A stretch of 8,726 bases of DNA from Marinagarivorans sp. UBA5868 (GTDB taxonomy: Bacteria; Pseudomonadota; Gammaproteobacteria; Pseudomonadales; Cellvibrionaceae). A model generated the notes under the pieces. That model made no database searches. It was not told the origin of the DNA and was given only the letters and a program-made list of their open reading frames with translations. Shown here piece after piece: positions 1 through 6,252 of the stretch; the stretch's first letter is position 1, and every line of letters begins with the position of its first letter. The position numbers and the translations under genes were made by a program. The stretch covers positions 21,014 through 29,739 of the forward strand of contig DJFQ01000046.1 of the NCBI GenBank assembly GCA_002432095.1, in the 5' to 3' direction.

Positions 1-602
1 GGGTCGGAAATGCCGTCGGTATAGCCAAAATGCTCCTTCGCTGTGATCTTGCCGTCGATGATCACAGCGGATGCATCTTGATACTCCATGTCATCGCCGC
101 GAACGCCGCGGTGGCCCCGCAGTTGTTCCACTTTTCCTTCATAAGGCGCAAGCAACCCCTGAATCTCCGCATATCGGGCTTCCAATGGTGCTTCGGCGCG
201 GGCGTTAATCGACATAAACATATGAACACATTTGTCATTGCACCAGACCGGATCCCAATGTTCAGAAGCGCTCGGGCCATCATCGCCGAGGATTTCGGCA
301 CGCGCCTTCATGCCTATGCTGAATTCTTCCGGAAAGCTGTGCAGCGACATGGTCGGCAGACCGAGATGCTTCAGCCCCTGATAGCTAAAAGCGATATTGG
401 TGGTGGCTTCCGGCAATACCGTATTGGTGAACCATGGCCGACTGGTAGTGAGCAGGGGCAAGAGTGCACGGATAAATCCACGGCCTGCATCCATATCGTG
501 AAACTGAAAAAAAACATATCGCGCTTTGGGATATCCGTAGCGGCCATACGCCTTGACGATATTTCCTTGAATATCGTCAAAATCCATAAAGTGTGTGCTC
601 AT
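1..602 (-). CDS. DyP-type haem peroxidase, N-terminal part (runs off the window)
   Basis: Dye-decolourising peroxidases use haem to reduce hydrogen peroxide while oxidising a second substrate. The first 200 residues are visible and the 3' end lies beyond position 1. Seen: an N-terminal DIQGNI block (residues 10-15), LLPLLTTSRPW (48-57), an NIAFSYQGL block (69-77), a segment 98-120 containing GMKARAEILGDDGP and HWDPVW, and the family hallmark GxxDG as GYTDGISDP (193-201), whose Asp196 is the expected distal catalytic acid. The proximal haem-ligand His would lie further on and cannot be checked. No signal peptide or Tat motif is present, so the protein is probably cytoplasmic or encapsulated. 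The ATG at 602-600 lies 13 bp after the preceding stop and has GGAG about 8 bases upstream. It is the last visible gene of a four-gene operon that begins with a catalase-like gene. The block pattern suggests the DyP branch with the GMxxRAxxLGD motif, but the subclass is uncertain. Confidence 0.92.
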   Translation of the reverse strand, partial: MSTHFMDFDDIQGNIVKAYGRYGYPKARYVFFQFHDMDAGRGFIRALLPLLTTSRPWFTNTVLPEATTNIAFSYQGLKHLGLPTMSLHSFPEEFSIGMKARAEILGDDGPSASEHWDPVWCNDKCVHMFMSINARAEAPLEARYAEIQGLLAPYEGKVEQLRGHRGVRGDDMEYQDASAVIIDGKITAKEHFGYTDGISD

Positions 603-615
603 GCCGGCTCCGCAA

Positions 616-1227
616 TCAAAGAAAGTTCTGTCCCGGGCGCCACGTTGGTGCTGCCAGGTCGGTGGGTTTGGTGCGCTCAATAAAATGTTGAAATGCGGCG
701 CGCAATTGCTGCGGCGACTGGCCTTGGGTGTCGCAGGCAAATTGGGAAAACTCCTGCTTTAGGTACAGTGCTTTTAATTGCTCCGCCAATGGCGCCCCAC
801 TAGAGCCATTAAAATAAAAGGTGGTATTGACCGTACATTTTTTTATGTAGTCGATAAAAGAATTGGCGTCGCTAACCTGCTCGAACGCCACACAATAACG
901 CCATGCTTCGCGGATGTGCTGTTCGGCGTTTTGCCAAAAGCCGCGCAAGTAAGTCTCGGTGTCTCCGTGAAAATTACAGCAGAAGACCAAATATTTGGAT
1001 TGCAGATGGTCTTCTTGTGCCGGTGAGCCTTCATAAAAAACGTCATTTAAAATAAAAAATCGGCAGAGGAAAGTATTTGGGACTTTTGCCATTGGGCTTA
1101 AATCGTGGCTTTCGAGTGACTGCAAATACCGGCGCGTAAGAGACGCAAAGCTCTGCTCGTCAACCGCTCCATTTTTTATCGGGCTTAAAAGGGTCAAAGG
1201 TGTTGGTTCGGTCGCTTTGTGAAACAT
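616..1227 (-). CDS. Uncharacterised 203-aa protein, paralogue of the preceding operon gene
   Basis: I do not recognise a named family. The protein has no signal peptide and no membrane span. It opens with LTLLSPIKNG (11-20), then SPMAKVP (44-50), a strand-like CRFFILND (55-62), and YLVFCCNFHG (79-88) followed by Y93 and F97, then W109, YCVAF (111-115) and a block F124/Y127-I128/T135/Y138/N140. The Y-F-NF-G-Y-F and F-YI-T-Y-N pattern is shared residue for residue with the gene just upstream (1231-1914), so the two are distant paralogues. The C-terminal third (145-203) is helical-looking and polar. The ATG at 1227-1225 lies 3 bp after the upstream stop, with AAGGA overlapping that stop, so translation is probably coupled. 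Its place between a catalase-like protein and a DyP peroxidase suggests a partner or substrate-handling role in oxidative chemistry; this is inference from context only. Confidence 0.85.
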   Translation of the reverse strand: MFHKATEPTPLTLLSPIKNGAVDEQSFASLTRRYLQSLESHDLSPMAKVPNTFLCRFFILNDVFYEGSPAQEDHLQSKYLVFCCNFHGDTETYLRGFWQNAEQHIREAWRYCVAFEQVSDANSFIDYIKKCTVNTTFYFNGSSGAPLAEQLKALYLKQEFSQFACDTQGQSPQQLRAAFQHFIERTKPTDLAAPTWRPGQNFL

Positions 1228-1230
1228 GGA

Positions 1231-1914
1231 TTATCCTTGCGGCGGTTTGCTTTCGAGCCGGCCATAAAGTTGGTTGAGACGTCGACGCTCCTGCGTCGCC
1301 TGATTGGCGAGGCTGACCACTGGAGATGGTGCCATTTTTCCAAGATGGGCTTGTATCTCAAATAGCATGGCTTTGTATCTGCGCGAAAATTCTTCGTCGT
1401 CCGACACCTTTTCCGTAGATTGAATAAAATCAACGAGTGCCGCCTTAAGCGCGATGGCCGCCTTAACGTCGTTGGCCGACGCCAATGGGTAGGCGTTGTA
1501 ATAATGTTCGGTCCAGATCTGGTTATGCAGGATATAACGATGGAAAGGTTGTAGCGGAACAGATTTCGGATAACGGATATTTTGCTGCCACATTAAATTC
1601 AGACCGTTAGGGATCGCCATGTGAAATGAATCAACATATTGCGTCCAGCTGCCATTAAAATTGCTAAAGAACAGCATGTAAGGATATTTCAAATTTTCTT
1701 TCGGTTGCGATTCTGCCAAGCGCGGAAATTGTTTCTGCCGGATTACCACCCAACGCGCGTAGTGAATGAGCGAGAGGGTTCTTAAACCGTTGAGTTTGCG
1801 TCGTAGAAATACAGTCTTTGCAAGTTTAAAAATCGCCAAATTAATAAAAACCCACCATCGCCCCAGTGGTGTAATCACATTCATGGCATACGCCTTGCCG
1901 GCGATATTCGACAT
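1231..1914 (-). CDS. Uncharacterised 227-aa protein with LSxIHxARW motif, paralogue of the next gene
   Basis: No named family is recognised. A start at 1914 gives 227 residues beginning MSNIAGKAYAMN. An in-frame start at 1956 would add 14 residues, but it would overlap the catalase-like gene by 40 bp, whereas 1914 is 2 bp after that gene's stop and has GAGGAA correctly spaced. Seen: a basic-hydrophobic stretch (about 19-37, RWWVFINLAIFKLAKTVFL) that could be a membrane-associating helix, the motif LSLIHYARWVVI (47-58), YMLFFSNFNG (79-88) with Y93 and F97, W109, and F124/Y127-I128/T135/Y138/N140. The tail (205-227) is charged. The second half of these motifs aligns without gaps to the following 203-aa product. 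The gene sits second in the catalase-like/DyP operon, so a role alongside haem-peroxide chemistry, perhaps at the membrane, is possible but unproven. Confidence 0.85.
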   Translation of the reverse strand: MSNIAGKAYAMNVITPLGRWWVFINLAIFKLAKTVFLRRKLNGLRTLSLIHYARWVVIRQKQFPRLAESQPKENLKYPYMLFFSNFNGSWTQYVDSFHMAIPNGLNLMWQQNIRYPKSVPLQPFHRYILHNQIWTEHYYNAYPLASANDVKAAIALKAALVDFIQSTEKVSDDEEFSRRYKAMLFEIQAHLGKMAPSPVVSLANQATQERRRLNQLYGRLESKPPQG

Positions 1915-1916
1915 GT

Positions 1917-2981
1917 CTATTCCTCGTTTTCGGGATTTTCCGGTATGTCCGCCCACGCGGGCTGCGCAGCTTTTAAGAGGTCTGTGGGTATCTCATAGTT
2001 CGTCGGTTCTGTCTGCGGCTCGCTATTATATTGGTGGCGAAAATCCGACAGCGTTTTGTAAATGACGCGGCGTACGCGATTAATACCGCCCAGCGGCTGG
2101 TGAGCTGGTAGGCTGTGCCAGGGGTTGAACGATAAAACAATGCCGTAGGCATTTTGTGCGGGAGTATCGAAAGTTTGCTGAGGGATTGTCAGTGTGGCGA
2201 CCTTTATAAACGGGGAAATATGTTCCGGCCAACGTTTACCGGGATCTTCCACGGGCATGAGCTTTGGGTCGGTTTGCAGCTGCACACAAAAGTCAAAATC
2301 AAAATCCTCTCCCTGTAACTGTTTAACCATGTTTTCGCGTAAAAAATCTGGCCCTGAGTTATGTGGAATTTGGGTGACGACCCCAGCATGAGGAATGAGC
2401 GAGTATTTAACCACTTGTTGCGGGCCGAGCTTATAAGGTGTCGTGCTCCAATAACGCGTTTGCAGTGGACTCAAATAATTTTTGTTGGACTTAAGTAGGT
2501 TGAGCAGCGAGCGTGGGTGGAATAAAAAATGCCAAAGCAGCGCAAGTTTTCCTTTAACCAGGGCTTTAATCAAATAAAAGAATTCTTCCACGTTGTGGGT
2601 AACAAACATCGGAGTGGAGATGGTGATAAAGTCCTGGCTGGTGGTGTTGCCATCGGTGACATCGAGTTTATCTCCGGGCACGTTCATAAGCTTGATCGCG
2701 GCACCGCGAATATCTTTTTTGGTGTCGGCTTGGGAGGGTGCGTTTTGATTGGAAAAGCGCACCCACGCGTCGTAGCTTCGCCCGGAGACCAATACTCCAT
2801 GTTGGAGATTAACCGGTAAATCCGCGACGACCTTAAAAGTGCCTTTGACCAGCCCATGTTGTTTTGGGTGTGCGTCGCGCTGCATGTATTTTGGTGTTTC
2901 CCGACGCATTTTGGCCTGCAACAGCTCGATCAGCTTGTCGCGGAACAGATCTTCATTCACCGGTTTGTTTTCGTGATTCAT
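1917..2981 (-). CDS. Catalase-family haem protein (small, Y4iL-like)
   Basis: Catalase-fold haem protein of the short group typified by rhizobial Y4iL; members of this fold act as catalases, peroxidases or fatty-acid hydroperoxide enzymes. The product is 354 residues from the ATG at 2981 (numbers below). Seen in order: AHPKQHG (37-43) with His38 as the likely distal His, the haem-pocket VRFSN (74-78), DIRGAAIK (90-97), DFITISTPMF (117-126) where true catalases have the VGNNTPxF block, SFNPWH and H.PLGG (284-299), and RRVIY (304-308) matching the catalase proximal RxFxY with Tyr308 as probable haem ligand, followed by an Arg at Tyr+7 as in catalases. It is shorter than classical catalases (about 480-500 aa) and has no signal peptide. 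An in-frame TTG 12 bases upstream (2993) overlaps the GGAAG ribosome site and is less likely. First gene of a four-gene operon. Fold call is secure; the reaction catalysed is not. Confidence 0.9.
   Translation of the reverse strand: MNHENKPVNEDLFRDKLIELLQAKMRRETPKYMQRDAHPKQHGLVKGTFKVVADLPVNLQHGVLVSGRSYDAWVRFSNQNAPSQADTKKDIRGAAIKLMNVPGDKLDVTDGNTTSQDFITISTPMFVTHNVEEFFYLIKALVKGKLALLWHFLFHPRSLLNLLKSNKNYLSPLQTRYWSTTPYKLGPQQVVKYSLIPHAGVVTQIPHNSGPDFLRENMVKQLQGEDFDFDFCVQLQTDPKLMPVEDPGKRWPEHISPFIKVATLTIPQQTFDTPAQNAYGIVLSFNPWHSLPAHQPLGGINRVRRVIYKTLSDFRHQYNSEPQTEPTNYEIPTDLLKAAQPAWADIPENPENEE
1920..1925 (-). promoter_or_regulatory. Ribosome binding site that sets the start of the 227-aa gene
   Basis: On the minus strand GAGGAA lies 5 bases before the ATG at 1914-1912 and straddles the end of the catalase-like gene. 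It favours this start over the longer in-frame one at 1956 and suggests translational coupling. Confidence 0.7.
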
Positions 2982-2986
2982 TCTGG

Positions 2987-2991
2987 CTTCC
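2987..2991 (-). promoter_or_regulatory. Ribosome binding site of the catalase-like gene
   Basis: GGAAG on the minus strand sits 5 bases before the ATG at 2981. It overlaps the alternative TTG at 2993, which argues that the ATG is the true start. Confidence 0.5.
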
Positions 2992-3001
2992 AATAATCCG
3001 G

Positions 3002-3030
3002 TCTATAGGTAGTCACGAAAATATTGAAAA
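3002..3030 (-). promoter_or_regulatory. Possible sigma-70 promoter of the peroxidase operon
   Basis: Minus strand: TTTTCA (3030-3025) as a -35-like box, a 17-bp spacer, and TATAGA (3007-3002) as a -10-like box, each matching consensus at 4 of 6 positions. Transcription would start near 2995, giving a short leader of about 14 bases that just contains the GGAAG ribosome site. The spacing is ideal but the boxes are weak. The candidate overlaps the hairpin at 3027-3055. Confidence 0.35.
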
Positions 3031-3055
3031 AGGCGCAGCTAATTTATGCGCTTTT
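3027..3055 (-). terminator. Possible rho-independent terminator after the 74-aa gene
   Basis: Read on the minus strand, GCGCA pairs with TGCGC across a 9-base loop, and the stem extends through A/T pairs after a one-base bulge. A run of five T follows the right arm. It lies about 140 bases past the stop of the small membrane-protein gene and just before the peroxidase operon, a sensible place to separate two transcripts. The G/C stem is only 5 bp, so it is a modest candidate. Because T-runs flank both arms it could also work from the other strand. Confidence 0.35.
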
Positions 3056-3110
3056 CGAATAACAGCAGTCGTTATTTTTAGGTGAGTTCTGTCAGCACGG
3101 CCAACAAACA

Positions 3111-3139
3111 GAGCCGCTCGCCACCGGCTTTAGCGGTTC
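3111..3139. repeat. Inverted repeat, 8-bp arms
   Basis: GAGCCGCT (3111-3118) faces AGCGGTTC (3132-3139), pairing over 8 positions with one G-T pair and a 13-base loop. It lies in the 215-bp gap between the small membrane-protein gene and the catalase-like gene, and could form a hairpin in the 3' region of the upstream transcript. No T-run follows it on either strand, so it does not look like a standard terminator. Confidence 0.4.
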
Positions 3140-3162
3140 GGAGCGCTCTGATTGAGTGTAGT

Positions 3163-3174
3163 CGCAAATTTGCG
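3163..3174. promoter_or_regulatory. 12-bp perfect palindrome
   Basis: CGCAAATTTGCG is fully self-complementary. It lies about 180 bp upstream of the catalase-like gene and about 20 bp past the stop of the small membrane-protein gene. A dimeric regulator could bind it, but its distance from the putative operon promoter makes direct control of that promoter doubtful. No known operator consensus is assigned. Confidence 0.3.
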
Positions 3175-3196
3175 GGAGAGAAATGAAAAGGGGAAA

Positions 3197-3421
3197 TTAC
3201 CAGCCGACGATAATGAGGATCCAGCCAAGAATGGCCAGTCCAAGGACACCTTTGGCTTTGGTCCAATTCAAACAGGCGTAGAGGTAGGAAATAGGCGGCA
3301 GGAACACCGTACACAACCCCCAATTGAAATCCTCTTCAAAGGAAACGAACATCAGGTAAAACCAGCTGAACGCTACCAGGATAACGCCGAAAGTAATTAA
3401 AGTTGCGGAAACGGGTTCCAT
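3197..3421 (-). CDS. Small hydrophobic membrane protein, 74 aa
   Basis: Function unknown. The product is almost entirely hydrophobic: a first membrane segment at about residues 5-27 (SATLITFGVILVAFSWFYLM), a short acidic loop FEEDFNW (28-34), a second segment around 35-51 containing WGLCTVFLPPISYLYA, a short basic stretch WTKAKG (53-58), and a third segment 59-73 ending IIVGW. The WGL...FLPP...W.KAKG pattern looks like a conserved small inner-membrane family rather than a chance ORF. The ATG at 3421 has GAGGA 8-9 bases upstream, a strong site. It follows dtd by 107 bp on the same strand and may be read from its own promoter or by read-through. Neighbours give no clear functional hint. Confidence 0.8.
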   Translation of the reverse strand: MEPVSATLITFGVILVAFSWFYLMFVSFEEDFNWGLCTVFLPPISYLYACLNWTKAKGVLGLAILGWILIIVGW

Positions 3422-3490
3422 TACTAAATCCTCATATTGAAATGTTGAACGTTTTATTAAGTTGGGTTTTTACTGTGCAGCGCCCGGACT

Positions 3491-3505
3491 ATGGCGGGTC
3501 GCCAT
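3491..3505. repeat. Perfect hairpin, 6-bp stem with triloop
   Basis: ATGGCG-GGT-CGCCAT forms a perfect 6-bp stem with a 3-base loop, 24-38 bases beyond the stop of dtd on the minus strand. No T-run follows, so it is a weak terminator candidate; it could stabilise the 3' end of the ubi-dtd transcript. The rest of this 107-bp gap (3422-3528) is A/T-rich next to the small gene, and I see no convincing promoter there. Confidence 0.35.
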
Positions 3506-3528
3506 CTAGGGGGATAACCACCCTTTAT

Positions 3529-3975
3529 TCAAGCACTTCCCTGTTCGAGCAAAAATGTCACTGGGCCATCGTTCACCAAGTGCACCTGCATATCCGCCGC
3601 GAATATGCCGCAGGCCACCGGCGTATGGCGATCCCGCAGGACGCGCACCAAAAGCTCGAACAGTGTCGATGCCTGTTCCGGCGGTGCTGCGCTGGAGAAG
3701 CTGGGGCGCAGTCCCTTTTGCGTGTCCGCTGCGAGGGTGAATTGAGAAACGGCGAGCACGCCTCCCTGGATGTCTCGCACACTCAGATTCATCTTGCCGG
3801 CAGCATCGGCAAAAACCCGGTACGCCAAAAGTTTGTCGGCCATGCGGGCCACTCCTTCAGCGGTGTCGTGCCGTTCTATGCCTACGAGCAACAACAGGCC
3901 TTGCTGAATTTCGCCGACGGTTGCTCCGGCGACTTCCACCCGCGCGTTTTTCACCCTCTGCAACAGCACTTTCAT
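3529..3975 (-). CDS. dtd: D-aminoacyl-tRNA deacylase (DTD)
   Basis: Hydrolyses the ester bond of D-aminoacyl-tRNAs (and of mischarged glycyl-tRNA-Ala in characterised members) in the cytoplasm, preventing D-amino acids from entering proteins. At 148 residues the length is typical. Seen: MKVLLQRVKNARVEV at the N-terminus, the glycine-rich GEIQQGLLLLVGI (21-33), GKMNLSV (60-66), the catalytic-site SQFTL (77-81) followed by the RPSF block (90-93), and the cross-subunit NDGPVT motif (135-140), which contains the cis-Gly-Pro that excludes L-amino acids. Both key motifs are intact. The ATG at 3975 lies 4 bp after the ubiB stop, so dtd is likely co-transcribed as the last gene of the ubiE-ubiJ-ubiB transcript. 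That pairing is not mechanistically obvious and is probably operon convenience. Confidence 0.97.
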   Translation of the reverse strand: MKVLLQRVKNARVEVAGATVGEIQQGLLLLVGIERHDTAEGVARMADKLLAYRVFADAAGKMNLSVRDIQGGVLAVSQFTLAADTQKGLRPSFSSAAPPEQASTLFELLVRVLRDRHTPVACGIFAADMQVHLVNDGPVTFLLEQGSA

Positions 3976-3979
3976 GGCT

Positions 3980-5599
3980 CTAGCTCAGCAACAGCGCGAT
4001 AAGACCGATTGCGACCAGCAGCACGCCTTCGAGCGGTGCGGAGGCTAGGGTTGGCCACAACCAATAAGCAGCTCCCGCGAATGCCAGCGCCGCAATGGCG
4101 CGTCGGCGTTTGCGCCGGCGTTTTTGCCGGGCGTAATCCTGCAGTAATTCGCCCGCCCGCTGCAACTCTGGCGCAGTGCTTCCCAGGTCGTTGATTTTGC
4201 TGATGGTGTCTACCACCAGATGCGGTATTTCGGGGAATTTCTCCATCCACTCCGGCCCCTGGCGTCGCAACTCATTGAACAGGGTTTTTGGGTGGAAACG
4301 TTTTTTCAGCCAGCGCTCCAGGAAAGGGTGCGCGGTTTCCCACAGGTCTAAATCCGGATAGAGCTGGCGACCCAGTCCTTCAATGTTAACCAGGGTTTTT
4401 TGCAGCAATACCAGTTGTGGCTGCACCGGCATATCAAAGCGCCGTGCGGTCTGGAACAGTGTGATCAAGGCATCGCCAAAGGAAATGTCCTTGATAGGTT
4501 TGGCGAAGATCGGTTCGCAGACGGTGCGGATGGCCGCTTCAAAGGCGCCGATGGAGGTGTCCTTCGGCACCCAGCCGGAAAGTACGTGCAACTCCGCCAC
4601 CTGGCGGTAATCCCGGCGGAACATGGCGAGCAGATTGCGCGCCAGATAGAACTGATCCTCCCGCGACAGGGAGCCGATAATCGCCATGTCGAGGGCGATA
4701 TAACTTGGATTCTCCGGGTTTTCCAGCGACACATAGACATTGCCCGGGTGCATGTCCGCGTGAAAAAAATTGTGTTCGAACACCTGGGTGAAGAAGATTT
4801 CGACACCGCGTTCCGCCAGCAGCTTGATATCAACTTTGTGAGCACGGAGAGTGGCCAGATCGGTCACTTGTGCGCCGTAAATGCGCTCCATCACCAGAAC
4901 TTGGCGGCGACAGAATTCCCAGTAAATTTGCGGTACGTACAGCAGCGGAGAATTATCGAAATTACGCCGCAGTTGGGCCGCGTTGGCCGCCTCGCGCATG
5001 AGATCGAGCTCATCGAAAATCGTTTGGCGATATTCTTCCACGACTTGAACCGGACGCAGGCGTTCACCGTCAGGGCTGTACCGCTCAATCAGCTGTGCCA
5101 GCCAGGCCATAAGTGCAACATCCTGTTCGATGACATTTTCGATTCCGGGGCGGACCGCCTTGACGACAACTTCCTCGCCGCTTGGCAAACGCGCGGCATG
5201 CACTTGGGCAATAGATGCGGATGCCAAAGGCGTGAGATCGAACTCGGCGAAGGTTTCCGTTACCGGGCGACCCAGCGCGCGTTCAACCAGGGCGCGGAAC
5301 TGCTCAGGAGGAAATGGCTGAACCCGGTCTTGCAGCTTGTTCAGCTCCAGCATTATGTCCGGGGGAAGCAGGTCGGGGCGGGTGGATAACAACTGCCCGA
5401 ACTTGATGAAGATCGGCCCCAGGTCTTCTAGTGCATGACGCAGGCATTCGCCGCGGCTCAAGTGGCTGGTGTCACCCCGCCGGAACGGGCGCAGCAACCA
5501 GCTGAGCGCGCGCGGGCGGGCCTGATCCGGCAGCAACTCGTCAATACGGTAGCGGCCGAAGGTGGCGAGAATGGTGAGCAGGCGGCGAAATTGGGTCAC
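3980..5599 (-). CDS. ubiB: Ubiquinone biosynthesis accessory kinase-like protein UbiB
   Basis: Atypical protein-kinase-like ATPase of the ABC1/ADCK/UbiB family needed for aerobic ubiquinone synthesis, membrane-anchored at the inner membrane. At 539 residues it is close to the usual 540-550. Seen: the KFGQ motif (66-69) with STRPDLLP, the Ala-rich loop ASAS (126-129) that replaces the kinase P-loop, Lys147 in VVVKAVRPG, the catalytic-loop-like HADMHPGN (280-287), and [11 protein letters not shown] (301-311) at the DFG position. A very basic linker [10 protein letters not shown] (491-500) precedes two C-terminal membrane helices (about 501-519 and 523-538). Asp304 of the metal-binding motif is present, but the usual DxG Gly is Ala306. 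The start is GTG at 5599, overlapping the ubiJ stop by 4 bases (GTGA); it has no strong ribosome site, so coupling to ubiJ translation is likely. Confidence 0.97.
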   Translation of the reverse strand: MTQFRRLLTILATFGRYRIDELLPDQARPRALSWLLRPFRRGDTSHLSRGECLRHALEDLGPIFIKFGQLLSTRPDLLPPDIMLELNKLQDRVQPFPPEQFRALVERALGRPVTETFAEFDLTPLASASIAQVHAARLPSGEEVVVKAVRPGIENVIEQDVALMAWLAQLIERYSPDGERLRPVQVVEEYRQTIFDELDLMREAANAAQLRRNFDNSPLLYVPQIYWEFCRRQVLVMERIYGAQVTDLATLRAHKVDIKLLAERGVEIFFTQVFEHNFFHADMHPGNVYVSLENPENPSYIALDMAIIGSLSREDQFYLARNLLAMFRRDYRQVAELHVLSGWVPKDTSIGAFEAAIRTVCEPIFAKPIKDISFGDALITLFQTARRFDMPVQPQLVLLQKTLVNIEGLGRQLYPDLDLWETAHPFLERWLKKRFHPKTLFNELRRQGPEWMEKFPEIPHLVVDTISKINDLGSTAPELQRAGELLQDYARQKRRRKRRRAIAALAFAGAAYWLWPTLASAPLEGVLLVAIGLIALLLS

Positions 5600-6252
5600 A
5601 GGAGCGGCGGGTTCTCTGGATCAAGCTGTTGGCGAAGTTTGCGTAGGCGTGCTTGCAGGCGATCCGTCGCAGCGCGCAGGTCGTCCACTTCTGTGGCAAA
5701 CGCTGCGACCTCATGGGGGGAGGGTAGCAGGCGGATTTCTTCCGTCAGATAATCCTGTGCCCAGTCCGGTGCCACCTGGGCATGACGGCGGAGCTGCGCC
5801 GCGCTGTCGCGGAGAAACCGCGTGATGGGGTAACTCACGACATCGGCGGCGGCGGGTGTTGTCGCACGGCGAATGGCCTCGTACAGCAGTTGCTCCCAAT
5901 CCAGCTCCAGGTTGGCAAGAATCTGTTGCAGTTTATGCAGCAGACCTATGTCTCCGGAAATTGCCACACCACTGCCGGACAAACTGTGTTGCTCGCGCCA
6001 GAGCAGGCTGGCCACTGCGGGCGCCGTGCCCGTCAGGGTGCAATCGGCCGGATCCTCGCGATAACTCGATAGCACGATACCGGTCTGAGAAAATCCACAA
6101 TACATGTGCAAGTAGGGGGTGCGCAGCTCCACCTTCAGCCATCTTCCTGCGAGTTTGCCGAGCGCCGCACGGCTGCCAGGATCGTAGCGGAGGGCGCGGT
6201 TTAGGCTGAGTTCGAGACCGCGCGCGAGGGCTGAGTGAAACGCCGGGTCCAT
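5596..6252 (-). CDS. ubiJ: Ubiquinone biosynthesis accessory factor UbiJ
   Basis: Non-enzymatic accessory protein that binds ubiquinone intermediates through an SCP2 lipid-binding domain and, with UbiK, supports the aerobic Ubi complex (known for E. coli). The product has 218 residues, near the usual 200. Seen: an N-terminal helix region with repeated Leu/Ala (1-35), the SCP2-like stretch about 30-125 ending in [16 protein letters not shown] (96-111), and LDWEQLL (117-123), a recognisable UbiJ signature. A helical, charged C-terminus (about 178-211, [19 protein letters not shown]) is probably a coiled coil, as expected for contact with UbiK. The ATG at 6252 overlaps the ubiE stop by one base (TAATG), and the gene ends inside the ubiB start codon, so all three genes are translationally coupled. 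Confidence 0.93.
   Translation of the reverse strand: MDPAFHSALARGLELSLNRALRYDPGSRAALGKLAGRWLKVELRTPYLHMYCGFSQTGIVLSSYREDPADCTLTGTAPAVASLLWREQHSLSGSGVAISGDIGLLHKLQQILANLELDWEQLLYEAIRRATTPAAADVVSYPITRFLRDSAAQLRRHAQVAPDWAQDYLTEEIRLLPSPHEVAAFATEVDDLRAATDRLQARLRKLRQQLDPENPPLL

Noticed and set aside
30..683. 217-codon plus-strand open frame at the left edge
   Set aside because: It is antisense to the DyP peroxidase, whose motifs are unmistakable in the minus frame.
1915..1956. N-terminal extension of the 227-aa protein by 14 residues
   Set aside because: It would overlap the catalase-like gene by 40 bp and ignores the well-placed GAGGAA before the ATG at 1914.
2982..2993. TTG start for the catalase-like gene
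   Set aside because: It overlaps the GGAAG ribosome site that serves the ATG at 2981, and the four extra residues are not part of the conserved fold.
3403..4002. 199-codon plus-strand open frame
   Set aside because: It is antisense to dtd and the upstream gap, with no family pattern.
4400..5389. 329-codon plus-strand open frame
   Set aside because: It lies fully antisense to ubiB, which has all family motifs. The translation shows no recognisable domain and is explained by codon bias of the opposite strand.
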